Shown here piece by piece: positions 49,343-61,784 of a stretch of 64,000 nt of DNA. The translations under genes were made by a program, and so were the position numbers. Each line of letters starts with the position of its first letter. Position 1 is the stretch's first letter. The stretch is from Chrysoperla carnea (Eukaryota; Arthropoda; Insecta; Neuroptera; Chrysopidae). The notes below the pieces were generated by a model. The model had not been told where the DNA came from and did not search any database. It was given only the letters and a program-made list of their open reading frames with translations. The stretch is taken from contig NC_058342.1 in assembly GCF_905475395.1 (NCBI RefSeq), positions 36,860,140-36,924,139 on the forward strand, read 5' to 3'.

Positions 49343-52300
49343 TTACATACTTGGTTAATAAATATTGGATATCATTTGGATGTGATAGACCTAAATAAAA
49401 AATTTGGTTTTTCATGACGTCACTACGTTCAAAAAGTCGATTTTAGGATAGCTCAGGCAAATCTTATCCGATCTAAATCGATCGATATTTAGCGACATGT
49501 AAGTCTGTTGTATGTTCTTTAAATTGTATTTTTTAAATAAAATTTCTTAATATACAATTTTATTTCGAGTATCGAGGTATTTATTTCAATAACTATGTTT
49601 CAACTCAAAGTCAACAAAAATTCATCCTTGTTTATTTTTTGCCAGTATCCCAAATGAATTTAAAATCCCTATTTCAGATAATAAAAATAAAAATATGTCC
49701 ATTGGGAACTTGAGAATATAAGATCATATAATCCTGTAAAGGTAGTATCACATCATATATATTAATGTACCGTAATTGTCATAAAAAATGTACCACTTTA
49801 TTATTAGGGACGTAATATTTACGGTTTTTTTTTTAAACAGATTGTTTAATATAACCTAAATATTCCTTTTTTTTATGCGAGAATAAATTTAGTAGTTTTT
49901 ATTATTTATGTAACAAAAAAAATTACGTTCTACACCCCCTACAACCCCTGCCTCCGTATCGCTTATCAAATAAATTTCCTTCTTGTTAAAATAATGGGAA
50001 ATTTTAAGTAGTTGGAAAATATTTTATATTTTTTTTTAGGATTAAAAACATATTTTTCATAATTTATTTTGCAATTTTTATTTATTTAAGTTGAATTGTA
50101 TTTCGTTATTTTATCGTTGGGAATTACAGGATGTAACGGTAAGACTGAGAACTCTGGAATATTTTGTAAGTTTTTGTGGCCAGAAAAATAGTTTCAAGAA
50201 AGTTTTTCCCTGAATATTTTCGGGCCAAGAAAGTCATTTTTTCTGGGTTTATCTTTTTTCCCTCGATAAAATGTCGTAGTGAATCAATTAGATTTTATAC
50301 ATGATAGTTTTTAGTCTACTTATTCGTTGTGTGCGTAGTCATGGTAGGGACAATGAAATCGATTCCAGCGCTTCCAGTGAAAAATTTTGGCGTTAAAGGG
50401 GGCTGTTATTACTAATTTGCAATTCTTTACATGATAATGTTATAGAAATGTCAAATTAAAATGATTGTAAAACGCGAATTAATTAAACTGAATGCATTAA
50501 AAATTGTGAAAATAAGAAATCAAATTGCACAAATATTATTTTTCAAATGTAAATTATCATAATTATTTATTTAAATTTGTAAGACAATAATAATAAATTT
50601 TCAATGTAAGTCTTAAATGCAATCCATACAATTCTATAATTAAAGTAGTGTATCGTTACCATGGAAACGAAACTCACGCACGGAGCGAATAGCTAATTTA
50701 TACTGATGATGACTACTTTGTAATCGAAATAACTAACTGATATCTTCGAGTAAACAAAATTATAAGTGGTTCTACCATTTATATTGAAAAATTCGTATTC
50801 AACACTAAATGCTGATAAAAAATAATGTTTAATTTTCTATAAAGAAAATAATAATTAGCTGAGTAAAGTGTTTAAATACTCCGTGTATGTTTAAGTGTCA
50901 ATGTTTGAGCTATTTTAAAATTTATGATTGTTGAATTAATCAAAATATATTCACTCAAAATAAGTAAAAAAGCTTTTTAATTCGATGACGATTCTCACTT
51001 TTCTAATTATAGTTTTTTTTCTAATAAGTTTTATTATATTTTAACATCTTTTCTTTAAGTTTAAGATTTACAGGAAAGTTTACGTTGAAAGGTTTAAAGG
51101 CTTGTGAAAAGAAATTCAAATTTGGTTCTTTTAAAGAAGCCACCTATTTCGTTCATGATACATGCGATCGAAAAATTGCTTTTTCGAACTTTTCGGCGAA
51201 ATTATTGTACAAGAATTCGGCTTGATGATAGCCCCTTTATAAGTATTATTAATCTACTTTGAGCTGAAAAAAAAGCGAATTTAAAAAGCTTGCCTTTTTT
51301 ATTAAAACTTTTTCGGCCTCTTTTTTCGCCTAGAACGAAAAGTTAATGCCTAAATACAACAAGGATCTTAATGTATTTTTGTAGTTTTGGACAGATTTTC
51401 AGAAAATTGCATGAAGGGGATTTTGTGGATTGTCACGGTGGACACTTTTTCGTTTATAAAATAAATTGTCCTATCGATAAATGTTCGACACAATTTTTTT
51501 TTTGAAAATAAAAATAAAAAATTGTCACGTGCACGAAAAAAGACCCCGAACCAAATACCGTTGGTTGGAGGGTAAAGAAAAGTAGATATAAAAATTCATT
51601 TTTCTTTTACGAATCAATATTCTATAATATGGACTTATTCTGTTGAAAATTGTATCGAAAATACGATTATAAGCGGCTTATGTCCTAATTAATAAAGTTT
51701 TTATGTTATCTAAAAAGAAAACTTTTTCATAAAAACTTTTCTACAAAAAAATATAAAAAAAAATTAAATTTTCATAACTTATTGCTCAGGAAAATTAAAA
51801 TAATAAGTGGAAGTACTTATTGCTCAATAAAATTTCAATAATAAGTACTCGAAAAATTTGAAAATTGTGTCGTACATTTTTGTTTTTTTTGAATCAAAAT
51901 ATTTTCATTTTTTTGCAGCTAGAAAAAGAATATAAAAAAAAATTAAGGAAAATCAAAGAAACCGGAAAAAAATTGAAAAAATTTACCTTGAAAGTTGAGT
52001 GTGGATGCGAATTATTTCAAAAAATGTGCAAAATCTACTGAAATAAAATCGTTGCGTTTGAATTTATGTGCTAGAATTAATAAATTCTAAGTGCGGTTGA
52101 ATTATAAGTGCGATGCGACTGTTTGTAAAATGTAATGTGCAACAGATGGCCCGAAATAATATTTATAAACAATGAAAAATATAATGTGAATATTTTATCC
52201 CGCTAATCCAGTCGTAACGGATTAATGAGGTTTCTGAGGTTATGTTTAACAAGTAACACGATGTGCTTTTTTTTTAAATCAATTTATTTAAAATGCGTGC

Positions 52301-52950
52301 TTTTTAATTGAAAAATTTAAAATTGAAAATTTAATAAACGAAGCTCAATCATCAAATCAAAATTTAACAAGAAACAATAAATTAAGTGAAAAATAAATTA
52401 TAAAATTTAAGTGTATTGTTCAAAATTTAAGTGTTTGTTGTTTATAAAAACAGAAAAACAATGCAAAAATAAAAATTTGTTATTGTTATTAAAAACTTTG
52501 TTTAAAATTTAATTTGACTTTGTTTGTTTTTTTTGGGTTTTTTTTTTTTTTTACATTTAGTAAAGTTACGTACACATGTTTTTGAAAAAAAATTTTTGTT
52601 AGAAAAATATTTTTTTTTTTTTTAAATTTGTTTGATATGAATTTTGTAAATATGTTAAGTAACTTTGTAGTCGAACTGTTTCACTTGTTGGATTGGTGTT
52701 CTGATAACACTATCACGAAACTACTGGTGAAGTCTACATGAGAGCATTGTAATATATACATTCACCGCCCTGTCGATTTTCACAGCAAGCATCCCTTAAA
52801 ATTTCCACTCGCGCATATATACATATATATAAAATAGAGCCCCGTACCACCCCTCATATTTTCAGTGAAAAACTCATCATCTAAAACTGCGAATTTTCTT
52901 TCGGTTAGCTCCACATTACCATCGTGGTTTCCAAATACAGAGTGGAAGTT
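49343..52950. other. very AT-rich region, no supported gene
   Basis: A candidate RFX X-box at 50655 is listed separately. Poly(T)/poly(A) runs at 52530-52625. No open frame with recognisable content. Confidence 0.4.
50655..50668. promoter_or_regulatory. candidate RFX X-box
   Basis: GTTACCATGGAAAC fits the RYYRYY-N2-RRNRAC consensus of RFX factors at every position and is almost palindromic. In insects such sites mark promoters of ciliary genes, but no gene is visible nearby, and degenerate matches are expected by chance in a window this long. Confidence 0.25.
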
Positions 52951-53022
52951 AAGTCTGGTTATTTTTGAATATTTCAAAAATTAAAAAATTCGACTGCGTT
53001 ATATAAAAACTGAAAAGAAAGT

Positions 53023-53452
53023 AACAAGTCCAGAAGGTCTTAACAGAATAGGAGATAATCTGAAAAACCAACAATTAAAGGCATGGACCAGCAACGAGGG
53101 AGGGCGAATCGAAAAAAGCTTGTTGGGTGAAGGAAACTCGCTCGGTAACAGAGCCGAGGAGATCTTGAAACTAAACAGAGCTGATATAAGAGTCATCGTA
53201 GAGTTAGTCACAGGGCATGATAACCTGAACAAGTTCCAACATCAGATTATAAAAAGACAATCTCCCGTGTGTGACAGATGCGGAGAAAATTCAGAAGAAA
53301 CATCGATCCACTTTCTCTGTTACTGACCGGCGCTCATACAGCAGCGAAGGAAATGGTTTGGTCCGGCCATAGTCGAACCAGAAGAAATAAGGAAACTCAG
53401 CGCTAGGCAAATCCTGGGTTTCACTACATCAGTTGGTTATAAAAGCCACTGA
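53023..53452 (+). pseudogene. 3' end of a second, distinct LINE (non-LTR retrotransposon), one internal stop
   Basis: The frame shows the C-terminal end of a LINE second reading frame. A VTGHDNLNKF motif (TGH, as in the LINE at 5712) and a zinc-binding-like CDRCGE..EET..HFLC cluster are followed by PALIQQRRKWFGP. A TGA at 53324-53326 replaces the Cys expected in the HFLCYC-PAL motif. The frame then stays open to the next stop at 53450-53452. The sequence differs from the 5695 element, so it is another family. It is truncated at the 5' side. Confidence 0.85.
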
Positions 53453-54390
53453 AAAGCGTAGAGGGGATAGAGTACAAGAGTAAAATCTAGCTGAGAACTA
53501 CCCGCTTTGTTGGCCAACATCCCCACATTCACAGAGGTTACATTTTTGTAATGTACACGTCATGTACTTTTATTTGATACCCCACTTGGATATATTTGAA
53601 AATATTTATTCCCACTTTCTCGGCCCGTCTTTCCACCCCCCCCCGAAAGTTAAAAATAGATAAAAACAATCCTTGAAGCGGGTTGTATATTTTGAGAATA
53701 TTTGAGCTTAATCGATGCACAATTTTTAAAGCTTTTGAAGCACATCCCTTTCACCCCTATTTCAACCCCTTACTCTACTATATTATGCATGTAATATACA
53801 GAAAAACTGTCCTCTTTAATCACTCGGTATATTAGCGCGACAAAATCCGTTTCTTAGTTTTAAAGTTCTAAGCATACATAAGGATTAGAGACAGACAGAC
53901 GGAAGGTGACTTTGTTTTAAACCATTGATGATGAGAGTGAGGTTTTGTAATGCGCGCGCAATGATTGACACGAAAACTACATGTTGAAGTTAGTTACAAT
54001 TGTTTAACAGCATGAAGTTAGATAGATGACTAATCTATGAACATAATAATAGTATGAATTATTTGTTTACATTATTTATAAATTATTATATTTACATTAT
54101 TTATAAATTATTATATTTGTTATTATTAAAGAAATATAACGTGGATACATAAGTACACTTTTTTTTTGCTAATTTGGGTAGACCGGTGCACAGTACGGAC
54201 ACGGACAGTATCCGATACGAACACGAGTCATTCACATTAGGTATCCATTGTTGACATCCGGTATACGAATAAATAAATGAAAGAAGAAAAAAAGCGGGTA
54301 CAAACACTAACTGTTCCTTCGTCAAACCAAATCTAGACCGAAGTTGAACGATGTACGATATTATCCTAGTGGGTACGCTGAACGCTGAAC
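53453..54390. other. no supported gene
   Basis: It includes a tandem duplication of ACATTATTTATAAATTATTA near 54068-54115 and a run of C near 53636. Confidence 0.4.
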
Positions 54391-54394
54391 GCTC

Positions 54395-54620
54395 ATAAGT
54401 TTGGAGCACTATATACTAATACTTTTCTCGTAGTCATCTCGTAAAGTGTGTTCAAGCACGTAAACCCACAATTCTGTTCTACCAAATGTTATTTTATATA
54501 TTTGTATTGTACAGGGTTATTGAATTCAATTCATACAAGCAGTCAATTATCGTAATTAAAATAGGGAAGATGCAATATTTTTATTTTCATTTTAAAGAAT
54601 TCCACATCAAGAATAGACCA
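54395..54620 (+). repeat. dispersed 226-bp repeat, copy 1 (partner at 61570-61784)
   Basis: Near-identical to 61570-61784 in the same orientation, including CACTATATACTAATACTTTT, TCAAGCACGTAAACCCACAA, TCTGTTCTACCAAATG, GTATTGTACAGGGTTATT and CCACATCAAGAATAGACCA. This copy has 11 extra bases (GTCATCTCGTA) that partly duplicate TCTCGTA. No inverted ends seen. Confidence 0.92.
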
Positions 54621-56940
54621 AAACAAAATTCATCATCAAAGTTGAAAATAAGATAAAAATAATTTCAACCCTTAATCTACCCTGCTCTTACATCCCTTAT
54701 ATGGACGGTGACACTTAGTTTTTTTCTTTTCTAATTCATTGCTATTATGTTTACTTTCTATTAAAAAGTTTTTTTTAAATTTGTTTTCATTCATTCCAAA
54801 TGAAAATTATCAAAAACTTCCAAAATATGTCGTTTTTTGAGATTCCTCCATAAGAGCCAATGTATTTTATATCGATTTTTAATGACTTTTTTCTTAAAAA
54901 TTTGCACGGATACCTAAGCTGAAATTTTAAGCACATATTCTTTGAGTAAAAGACTACCTACAAACAAATTTTGAGCATTTAAATTAAACATTGTTGTCAT
55001 GCTCATACATCCTTAAATTGTTGCACATTTTTTTGTTTTACGTCCCAACCAGCAAAGAAATTATAACGTATGATAAAGAACATAGTTGAGAGAAATGAAA
55101 TGAATAACTCAGTAAATTTAAACATAAACATACATACCCAACATTCAACACTTTTGTAAGATATTCTAGTAAGTTGTTCTCAACTCAAAGTTAACACTTA
55201 ACTTGGTACACTTTAATAATTCTAAGTATTCTGAATGGCGTACAGTAGAGTTGAGTTGAGTTGAGCATTGAGCTATCTATATGAGGTGTTTGAGCTTTAT
55301 ATGATATGTTAGATAGGTATTAGGTGCGGTAGATGACGATAAAGATGTAGATATAGATATGAGAGCTTTAAAGCTATACAACTAAACTAACTAAACTAAA
55401 TTAAACTATAATAACGATTATTAAAATGATAAACAAGTGATTCTAAGCCATCTTATAATTGTATTTCTTTATCCTTTACTAGTCGTCAAAGCTACTCTAC
55501 TGACTACTAACTACTAACTACTAACTACTGTACTGAAACTGATAATGTTCAAACAAAAAGTCCTTAATTAATAAATAATTAGTATATATTTCATTAAATT
55601 TTATAATGAGTTCAAATGAAGACGTTCAACTGTTTTGTTTTGTTTTCTTCAACTTTCAAAACGTGCAAAATGTCTTTTATTAGAATAAATAGAAAGGTAA
55701 ATCTGTCTGAGTGTTTTATGTCTCACTGCTAATCAATTTTCACCTAATCCACAATCTCGTGGAGTATTCTCGTCGGGTATCCTTGCCAATATTAGGTGCA
55801 GTGAAGCACCTTTTCTATACAATCTTGCCCAATTTATTGAAAAGAAAGGCAAAAAAAAACCTAATTTTGCAGTCAAACATAAATTCAACTAAACTATTTT
55901 TTTATTTTTACGGGTCAAACTTTTCATTTTTGACGTTATTTTTTAGCAAACAGTCACTTTTGTGCGAAATATCGATATCAGAGTTCTACTATCTTCAAAA
56001 TTATTGTAGGTAGGTTAAATTTGACTACAAATTTTAAAAGTTTGACCTAAATTTAGTCTAACCAAACTCACACCCCAAACTCAACCCAATCGAACCAAAC
56101 CCACACCCAAATCCACACTCACACAAATTACTTTGAATAAAAATGAAATAATCCATTGCAGCGGGTAACGTCTAGTTCATTATAAATGACTTATCTCAAC
56201 ATATTATAATTATTTTAATTATCATTTCAAATCAAAGCCACCACACAACGATTTATCATTAATTTGGTTTTTTGTCGAACATTTTCGAATGAGAAATAAA
56301 GTTCCCGCAAGTTTTTATTATTCCCGTAAGTTTTTGAATAATTGAAATAATTCAAAATTTATTACTTTAATTCATTTTATCCGTCAGTACTCCCGTCAAT
56401 CGTCGGTTCTATCACAAATTTACTGAGTACGACTTAAATTAAACAAACGAAAGTACAGAAACAGGTCTGATAATTTCCGTGGTGAAAATATATTTGCATA
56501 CACCTTTACTCGCGTGATGAGAGAAATTCTCACAATTTGTAAAGGACTGTATATGAAGATAGGAAAACTTTCAAGTACATTTGATCACATTATGTAGCTA
56601 ATTAATCAGTGGAAATGCATTTCATAAAAGACTGAATTTACAGGACTATACTTGAAATTTATATAGGTAGATATTCTCAATAGGGGTGGGTGTTTAAATA
56701 CAAACCACCCCTCACCCACGCGAGTGTATACGGACCTGTTCATATGAATGAGAATCAATATAAATGAGAAACATGTTTCGTTCCACAATTTAAATATTTG
56801 ACTAGTTACCTACATGTTTAATAAAAAATATCAAATATCAAGTCATAAAAATGAAAATTGTCGTGAAAAATTCATAACGTACCTACATGTGAGTGATGTG
56901 TGTTTGTATGATTTTCCATATCCCGTATGCATATGATAGT
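54621..56940. other. no supported gene
   Basis: It holds a GCTCATACATCCTTAAA block (55001), an (ACTAACT)n run near 55500 and a CAAACCCACACCCAAATCC-like C/A-rich run at 56060-56125. It also holds the second copy of the 50-bp block at 56008. Frames (55711-56013, 56606-56788) carry no motif. Confidence 0.4.
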
Positions 56941-57046
56941 AAAGTCGAAACCGCTTATAACGACATTAAGAACTCGCTTAAGTTTGAAATAGTGAAAATA
57001 GTGACTATTCACTATTTGTTAGTGATCACTATTTGTTAGTGATAAA

Positions 57047-57347
57047 GAGCCTAAATGACCGAGCGGTCTAAGGCGTTTGCCTTTGATTGTTTGTCCATTT
57101 AGACTTAGGTTGCGGGTTCGAATCCAGGCAGCGGCAGTGTGAACAATTTATAATTAATGGGAATGCAGAATTGATCACATTGTCGTCGCTTGGATAAGAA
57201 CGAAGTAACCGACTCCACCCACATCAAAAATGTAATTGTAAATATGTTTGTAATTAAAATAAATAAAGATTAACAAATAATGATGTGGATGGCCTCTGTT
57301 ATAGGCGTATAGGTAAGAGAAACGGAGCTTAAACCCAATTATTATTA
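57047..57347 (+). mobile_element. tRNA-Leu-like SINE, copy 3, with 10-bp target-site duplication
   Basis: It starts GAGCCTAAATGACCGAGCGG followed by TCTAAGGCG (box A), with box B GCGGGTTCGAATCCAGGCAG. The body has TGATCACATTGTCGTCGCTT and GATAAGAACGAAGTAACCGA, and the tail is (ATT)n. TAGTGATAAA flanks it at 57037-57046 and 57348-57357. This is the most complete copy (301 bp). Confidence 0.95.
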
Positions 57348-57614
57348 TAGTGATAAATGTACCACTATTTCAAACAGTGGTATACTTCTGATTAGCCAAA
57401 AGTGAATAGTCACTACAAAGTAGTGATTTTTTATACTTTTCACTATTTCGTTTTTAGCGAGAAGGATTATTTACGACTTTAAGAAGTCTTTTTTAATGTC
57501 TTTGCCATATTAAAAGGATGTATGCGCGCCAAGGTAATTTTGGATAAAAGACTGATTTTTTTATATAAAGCTTGGGCTAAGTTTAAATCAATTCTGAAAA
57601 TTTTAGGGGGTTTT

Positions 57615-57930
57615 CTCGGTTTCCGATTGAGCTGAAATTTTGCATGCATATTTAGTTTCGATGACAATGCATGGTATGGTTGCAGTGTTCTGATTTTCCT
57701 ATCGCTTCCACCATAAAAAATAATAAGTTTTTAAGACACAAGCTTTTATTGTACTCAAAAGTAGAAAATAATTGTATCTATGATTCACTCCTACCCGACT
57801 ATTTGTAAAAGTTTGATGCGCTAAATATCAAGAATGAATCGAAAAATAATTAGGCATGTGGAGTAGTTGAGGTATTCCGATTGATTTTTGATATTTTAAC
57901 TTGAGCACCTCAAGCTTTTACGAATAGAGT
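57615..57930 (+). repeat. AAGCTTTTATTGTACT repeat family copy
   Basis: It contains TTTCCGATTGAGCTGAAATT, GATGACAATGCATGGTATGG, CGCTTCCACCATAAAAAATA, then AAGCTTTTATTGTACTCAAA and the AATCATAGAT-type block. It ends in AATGAATC / TAGGCATGTGGAGTAGTTGA. It matches 40100-40400 in the same orientation. Confidence 0.75.
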
Positions 57931-58025
57931 TTTCTCGCTTATCTAGGTCTTGTTATGTCAACCCATCTAGGTTTGACATAACAAGAAATTCGTCGTTATA
58001 ACCGAAGTCGCTCTAACCAGTTTTG

Positions 58026-59208
58026 ATTGCATTATATCAGAAATAATTAGAAATTTGATTTATGTTATAAGAATTCGAAGTTTAGAATAAATTTCGAACA
58101 AAAGAGCGTATTAGGTATGGTTTGTTGAATACATAAATAGTATTTTCTACTACATCGACACGTAACTTTCGAGATGACAAATGACTTACATAACAAGAAC
58201 TATATTCTGCTTTTTTTATGCTGTTCTATGAAATATTATCAAAATCGATTCAACTTACATTTTTTTTTTTTATGAAAAATCTTAGGAAAATGATTTATTT
58301 TCATAAAAAAAAGAACGTTTATTCGTCATGATTTTATACCCGATGCATACTGAAAATAATTTTTTAAAGTTTTCTTCGAAATGTTTTGTGTTTTTTATTT
58401 GAAACGTTTTCGAAACCTTTAAATAAACCCAACTTTTGAACGATTGAGAATGAGGTTTAGGAAAGGCTCGTGAATATTTATTTTCAAAATTTGAGCTTTA
58501 AGCGAATCGGTAATGATCAACACGAAAAAAACTCTTTAACGGGATAAGTTTTTCGAGTATATTAACCAGAAAAAAAAGCATTGATTCCAGAAATTTCACC
58601 TTGAACCAAGCATATTATTTCTTGGAATTACAATTTAAAATGAAGATAAAAGTACGAGTGAAAAAATTTGTTGGAAAGAACAATTTTTCTAAGTGTTAGA
58701 AAAGAATCGCTTAGATTACGCAACTCCTTGCTAACAGAAATGGGGTTACTTTTCGGTATGAAATGTAAACAAAGCATTAAACAAAATCAGTATTGATTTA
58801 AATAAAATAAAATAATAATTTGAAAAAAGTTTATCTTTTTCGATGGTATAAGTCATTTTACGCTTCAAAAACTCCTCGAATTATGAAGAAAAAAAACGAA
58901 TGCCTCGTCGGCACTTGTAGTAGCGTCGGTTTGGTTAAAATATATTTAGTATTTTTTGTATAGAAATTCGTAAGAATGATATTTCGATTGAAGTGTGTTT
59001 ATGGTTTTTGTTTTAAGCTTTTGAAGTGGTTTGCAAATAAGTATTCATATTTTCATTTATTATTTTTTCACTCATTCACTTTAATCAACTTAAATTTCGT
59101 TTTTCAAACCACAAGAGAAAACTATTAAGTATCTCGTTAAAAATTTTTCGTATGGAAAATTTACTTTCAATTTTTCGTGTGATAAAAGCGTATATTTTTA
59201 TCTACAAG
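58026..59208. other. no supported gene
   Basis: AT-rich. No recognised feature. Confidence 0.4.
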
Positions 59209-59504
59209 TTAGGTTAGGTTATGTTAGGTTATATTGGTAGTCCACGTAGGACACACTTAGGCTATAGAGAACCTTTGTGATACCATATATGTGTTTTACC
59301 ACCTTTCCGCTGATAATTTCATTTATCAGCGCCTCAATTTCAGAGGCTGAGTGCACCTCCTTCATGCATATACCATGCACTACACCAGCCCATCACAACT
59401 ATTAATTCAATTACTTTTGTTGCGACGGCGGGAATGGAACCCGCTACCCTATGCATACCGCGTACGGAATTGGTTACGCCTTAACCAACTGAGCTAATAT
59501 CTCA
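59209..59504 (-). mobile_element. tRNA-headed SINE with LINE-like 3' tail, best copy
   Basis: On the minus strand: box A TAGCTCAGTTGGTTAAGGCG, box B GGGTTCCATTCCC, and a body with GAAATTGAGGCGCTGATAAA. It ends in a tail GGTATCACAAAGGTTC ... CCTAAGTGTGTCCTACG ... TAACCTAACATAACCTAACC. The tail matches the 3' UTR of the LINE at 6007-6074. The tRNA part resembles an isoleucine- or lysine-type head, but is too diverged to assign. Confidence 0.85.
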
Positions 59505-60286
59505 AAATATATTTAAGTTTTTTAAGAAACCGTGAAAATTCCTCTCATTACGCGAGTAAAAATGTAAGCAATTATGTCTGTACACATGTAAACATACCGT
59601 TTACACGAATATTAGATAAATCAATATAACGGTTATAGCGGCCATTACAATCTACAATTAGGCATCGCTTGACCATTTTTAATTGAACGTTGACCGTAAA
59701 TTGCAAAGATAATTTTAAACAAATGATTTATAAAATTAATGACTCGAATTTCCCATGAAAAATAAATAAATATATATTTGCACATATATATTTCATTTAT
59801 GTATAAATATATATATTTTCCTAATGGAAATCAAACAAGTTAAATAAAAAAAATAGGTATCATTTTTCATTGAAAAAATATTGACCGTCAATTAAAAATA
59901 AATTGAATTAAATAACGGATGACAGTCAATATACGTTAAAATTTTCAGCACCCAAGTGAACACACATACACGAGGACGTCTAACGAGTGTAGATAGATAT
60001 ACAAGCACAGTGTGTTACACACATATACATTATGTTACCTTTTGTTAAATTTTCATTATGAATGAAAATGAATGAAAAACTTTTTATAAATTATACTTTA
60101 GGAAAAATAAAAACAAGATATCTAAAAAAAGATTGTAAATAAAAACAAAAACATGTTGATGTTTTTCAAATCAAATACTTCCACAACAACTTCCATGAAA
60201 ATTTAAAGTAATAAATACTTCGATCGATTGAAAAAAAAACATTATTTAAAAGTAATTCTAATGACATGTAACTAAAAAAACTATCA
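59505..60286. other. no supported gene
   Basis: A TATAACGGTTATAGCGGCC block near 59626 resembles pogo-like ends. Otherwise AT-rich. Confidence 0.4.
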
Positions 60287-60499
60287 ATAAAAAAATACTT
60301 TTTAAGGAACAAGCTTTTATTGTACTAAAAAGTAGAAAATAATTTTATCTATGAATCACTTATACCGGACTACATGTACAAGCTTGAGGCGCTCAATTTA
60401 AAATATCAAAAATGAATCTAATCCACATGCCTAATTATATTTCGATTCATTCTTGATTTTAGTACAATAAAAACTTGTCTCTTAAAAAGTATTTTTTAT
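60287..60499. mobile_element. inverted arrangement of the AAGCTTTTATTGTACT family
   Basis: Left arm 60287-60331 and right arm 60458-60499 are inverted copies (AAAAATACTTTTTAAG, ACAAGCTTTTATTGTACTAA). The sequence continues rightwards to about 60650 with CCACCAT-to-CCGACT family blocks in reverse orientation. Confidence 0.78.
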
Positions 60500-60649
60500 T
60501 AAAATTTTTAATTTAAAACTTAGAAGAAATGTATATATATCAAATATGGTGGAAATGATAAGAAAATCAGAACGCCACAACCTTACCATGCATTGTTATC
60601 CAAACTAAGCTTGCATGCAAAATTTCAGCTGAGTCGGAAACCGGGAAGT

Positions 60650-60720
60650 GGATCAAATTTGACTTGCAACATTTGATTTGTCGGCTCGGGTTTTGCCACT
60701 AAGCTACTGGGTCTCTGTGT
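60650..60720 (-). mobile_element. possible tRNA-like head of a SINE
   Basis: The reverse complement has CAGTAGCTTAGTGGCAAAAC, which fits a box A pattern, but box B is not convincing. It adjoins the repeat family just listed. Confidence 0.25.
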
Positions 60721-61569
60721 AAATGTATAATATTTTATTACGCAACTCTCTCTCTTTCTATCTTCACTAACTTATATCTTCCTCTCAACTTGATGGCACT
60801 TTTCGTAACAAGCTTGATGACATATTCTCGTAACATTCTGATCTCACAATCTCAAGTTTATTCTCCAAGGCACGCGTGCCTAAAGAAGTTTTACTTCAAA
60901 ACTGTCTAGGGCCAAAGTGTTTTGACAATTTTGAGTAAAATTGATAAAGTTTGAAAAATTTTTGGAATATTTATGGAAGTGATTTGTAGCATTCCAGTTT
61001 GTAGCACTACTGAGTTGAGTACTGAATGATGTTAAGGAGCAAAGCAACACCTGGCTGCTTACGAATACGTTGAAAAAAAGAGAATGAATACGATGGGTTT
61101 GGTATGAGCTATAAATCGACTATGAGCTCACACAAACCGTGTTCCTATGTGGTTTTATACATTGAACAGTGAACAGTGAACAGTGAAACAGTGAGACAGT
61201 GAGCTTGAGCACACAGTCCTCTGTTCTCACACTCACTCGTAGTCACAGTCAACAGTGTACAGCGAGATATCAGCGATGTCAGATGTGAAATGTGCTATAT
61301 ACTACAGCCACTGCTACTGCAAGGCTAAAAGCTACCAGTTTCTTCTCTGCTACTTAAGTTTTCTTCTATAATAATATATTTTTAAGAATGAAAAATAAAA
61401 TGAAAATTCTTTAACAAGAGGGAAAATTTTTTATATAAAAATTATAAAACTAAGATAAAATAATTCTTAAAAGAAAATATTCTTTGTAAACAGTCAGATT
61501 ATAACCACAGACCTAACGGGCTGTCCCAGTTTATTTGGTTGATATTTCACGAAAATCTTCGAGGAATGA
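60721..61569. other. no supported gene
   Basis: It contains AACAGTGAACAGTGAACAGT simple repeats (61165-61205). No gene recognised. Confidence 0.4.
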
Positions 61570-61784
61570 ATAAGTTTGAAGCACTATATACTAATACTTT
61601 TCTCGTAAAGTGTGTTCAAGCACGTAAACCCACAATTCTGTTCTACCAAATGTTATTTTATATATTTGTATTGTACAGGGTTATTTAATTCAATTCATAC
61701 TAGCAGTCAATTATCATAATTAATATAGGAAAGATGCAATATTTATGTTTTCATTTTAAAGAACTCCACATCAAGAATAGACCA
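61570..61784 (+). repeat. dispersed 215-bp repeat, copy 2 (partner at 54395-54620)
   Basis: Same orientation and order as the copy at 54395, lacking its 11-base GTCATCTCGTA segment. The copies are about 7 kb apart. Confidence 0.92.

Larger units (their letters stand above)
56940..58025. mobile_element. pogo-like ends flanking a composite region
   Basis: The left motif AGTCGAAACCGCTTATAACG followed by AC (56942) is mirrored by GTCGTTATAACCGAAGTCGC ... AGTTTTGATTG (57988-58022). Between them lie a SINE (57047) and an AAGCTTTTATTGTACT-family copy. The ends may belong to one interrupted element or to two remnants. Confidence 0.35.

Noticed and set aside
59420-59504. tRNA gene on the minus strand
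   Set aside because: The box A and box B are good, but the sequence continues into a SINE body and LINE-like tail and lacks a matching acceptor stem.
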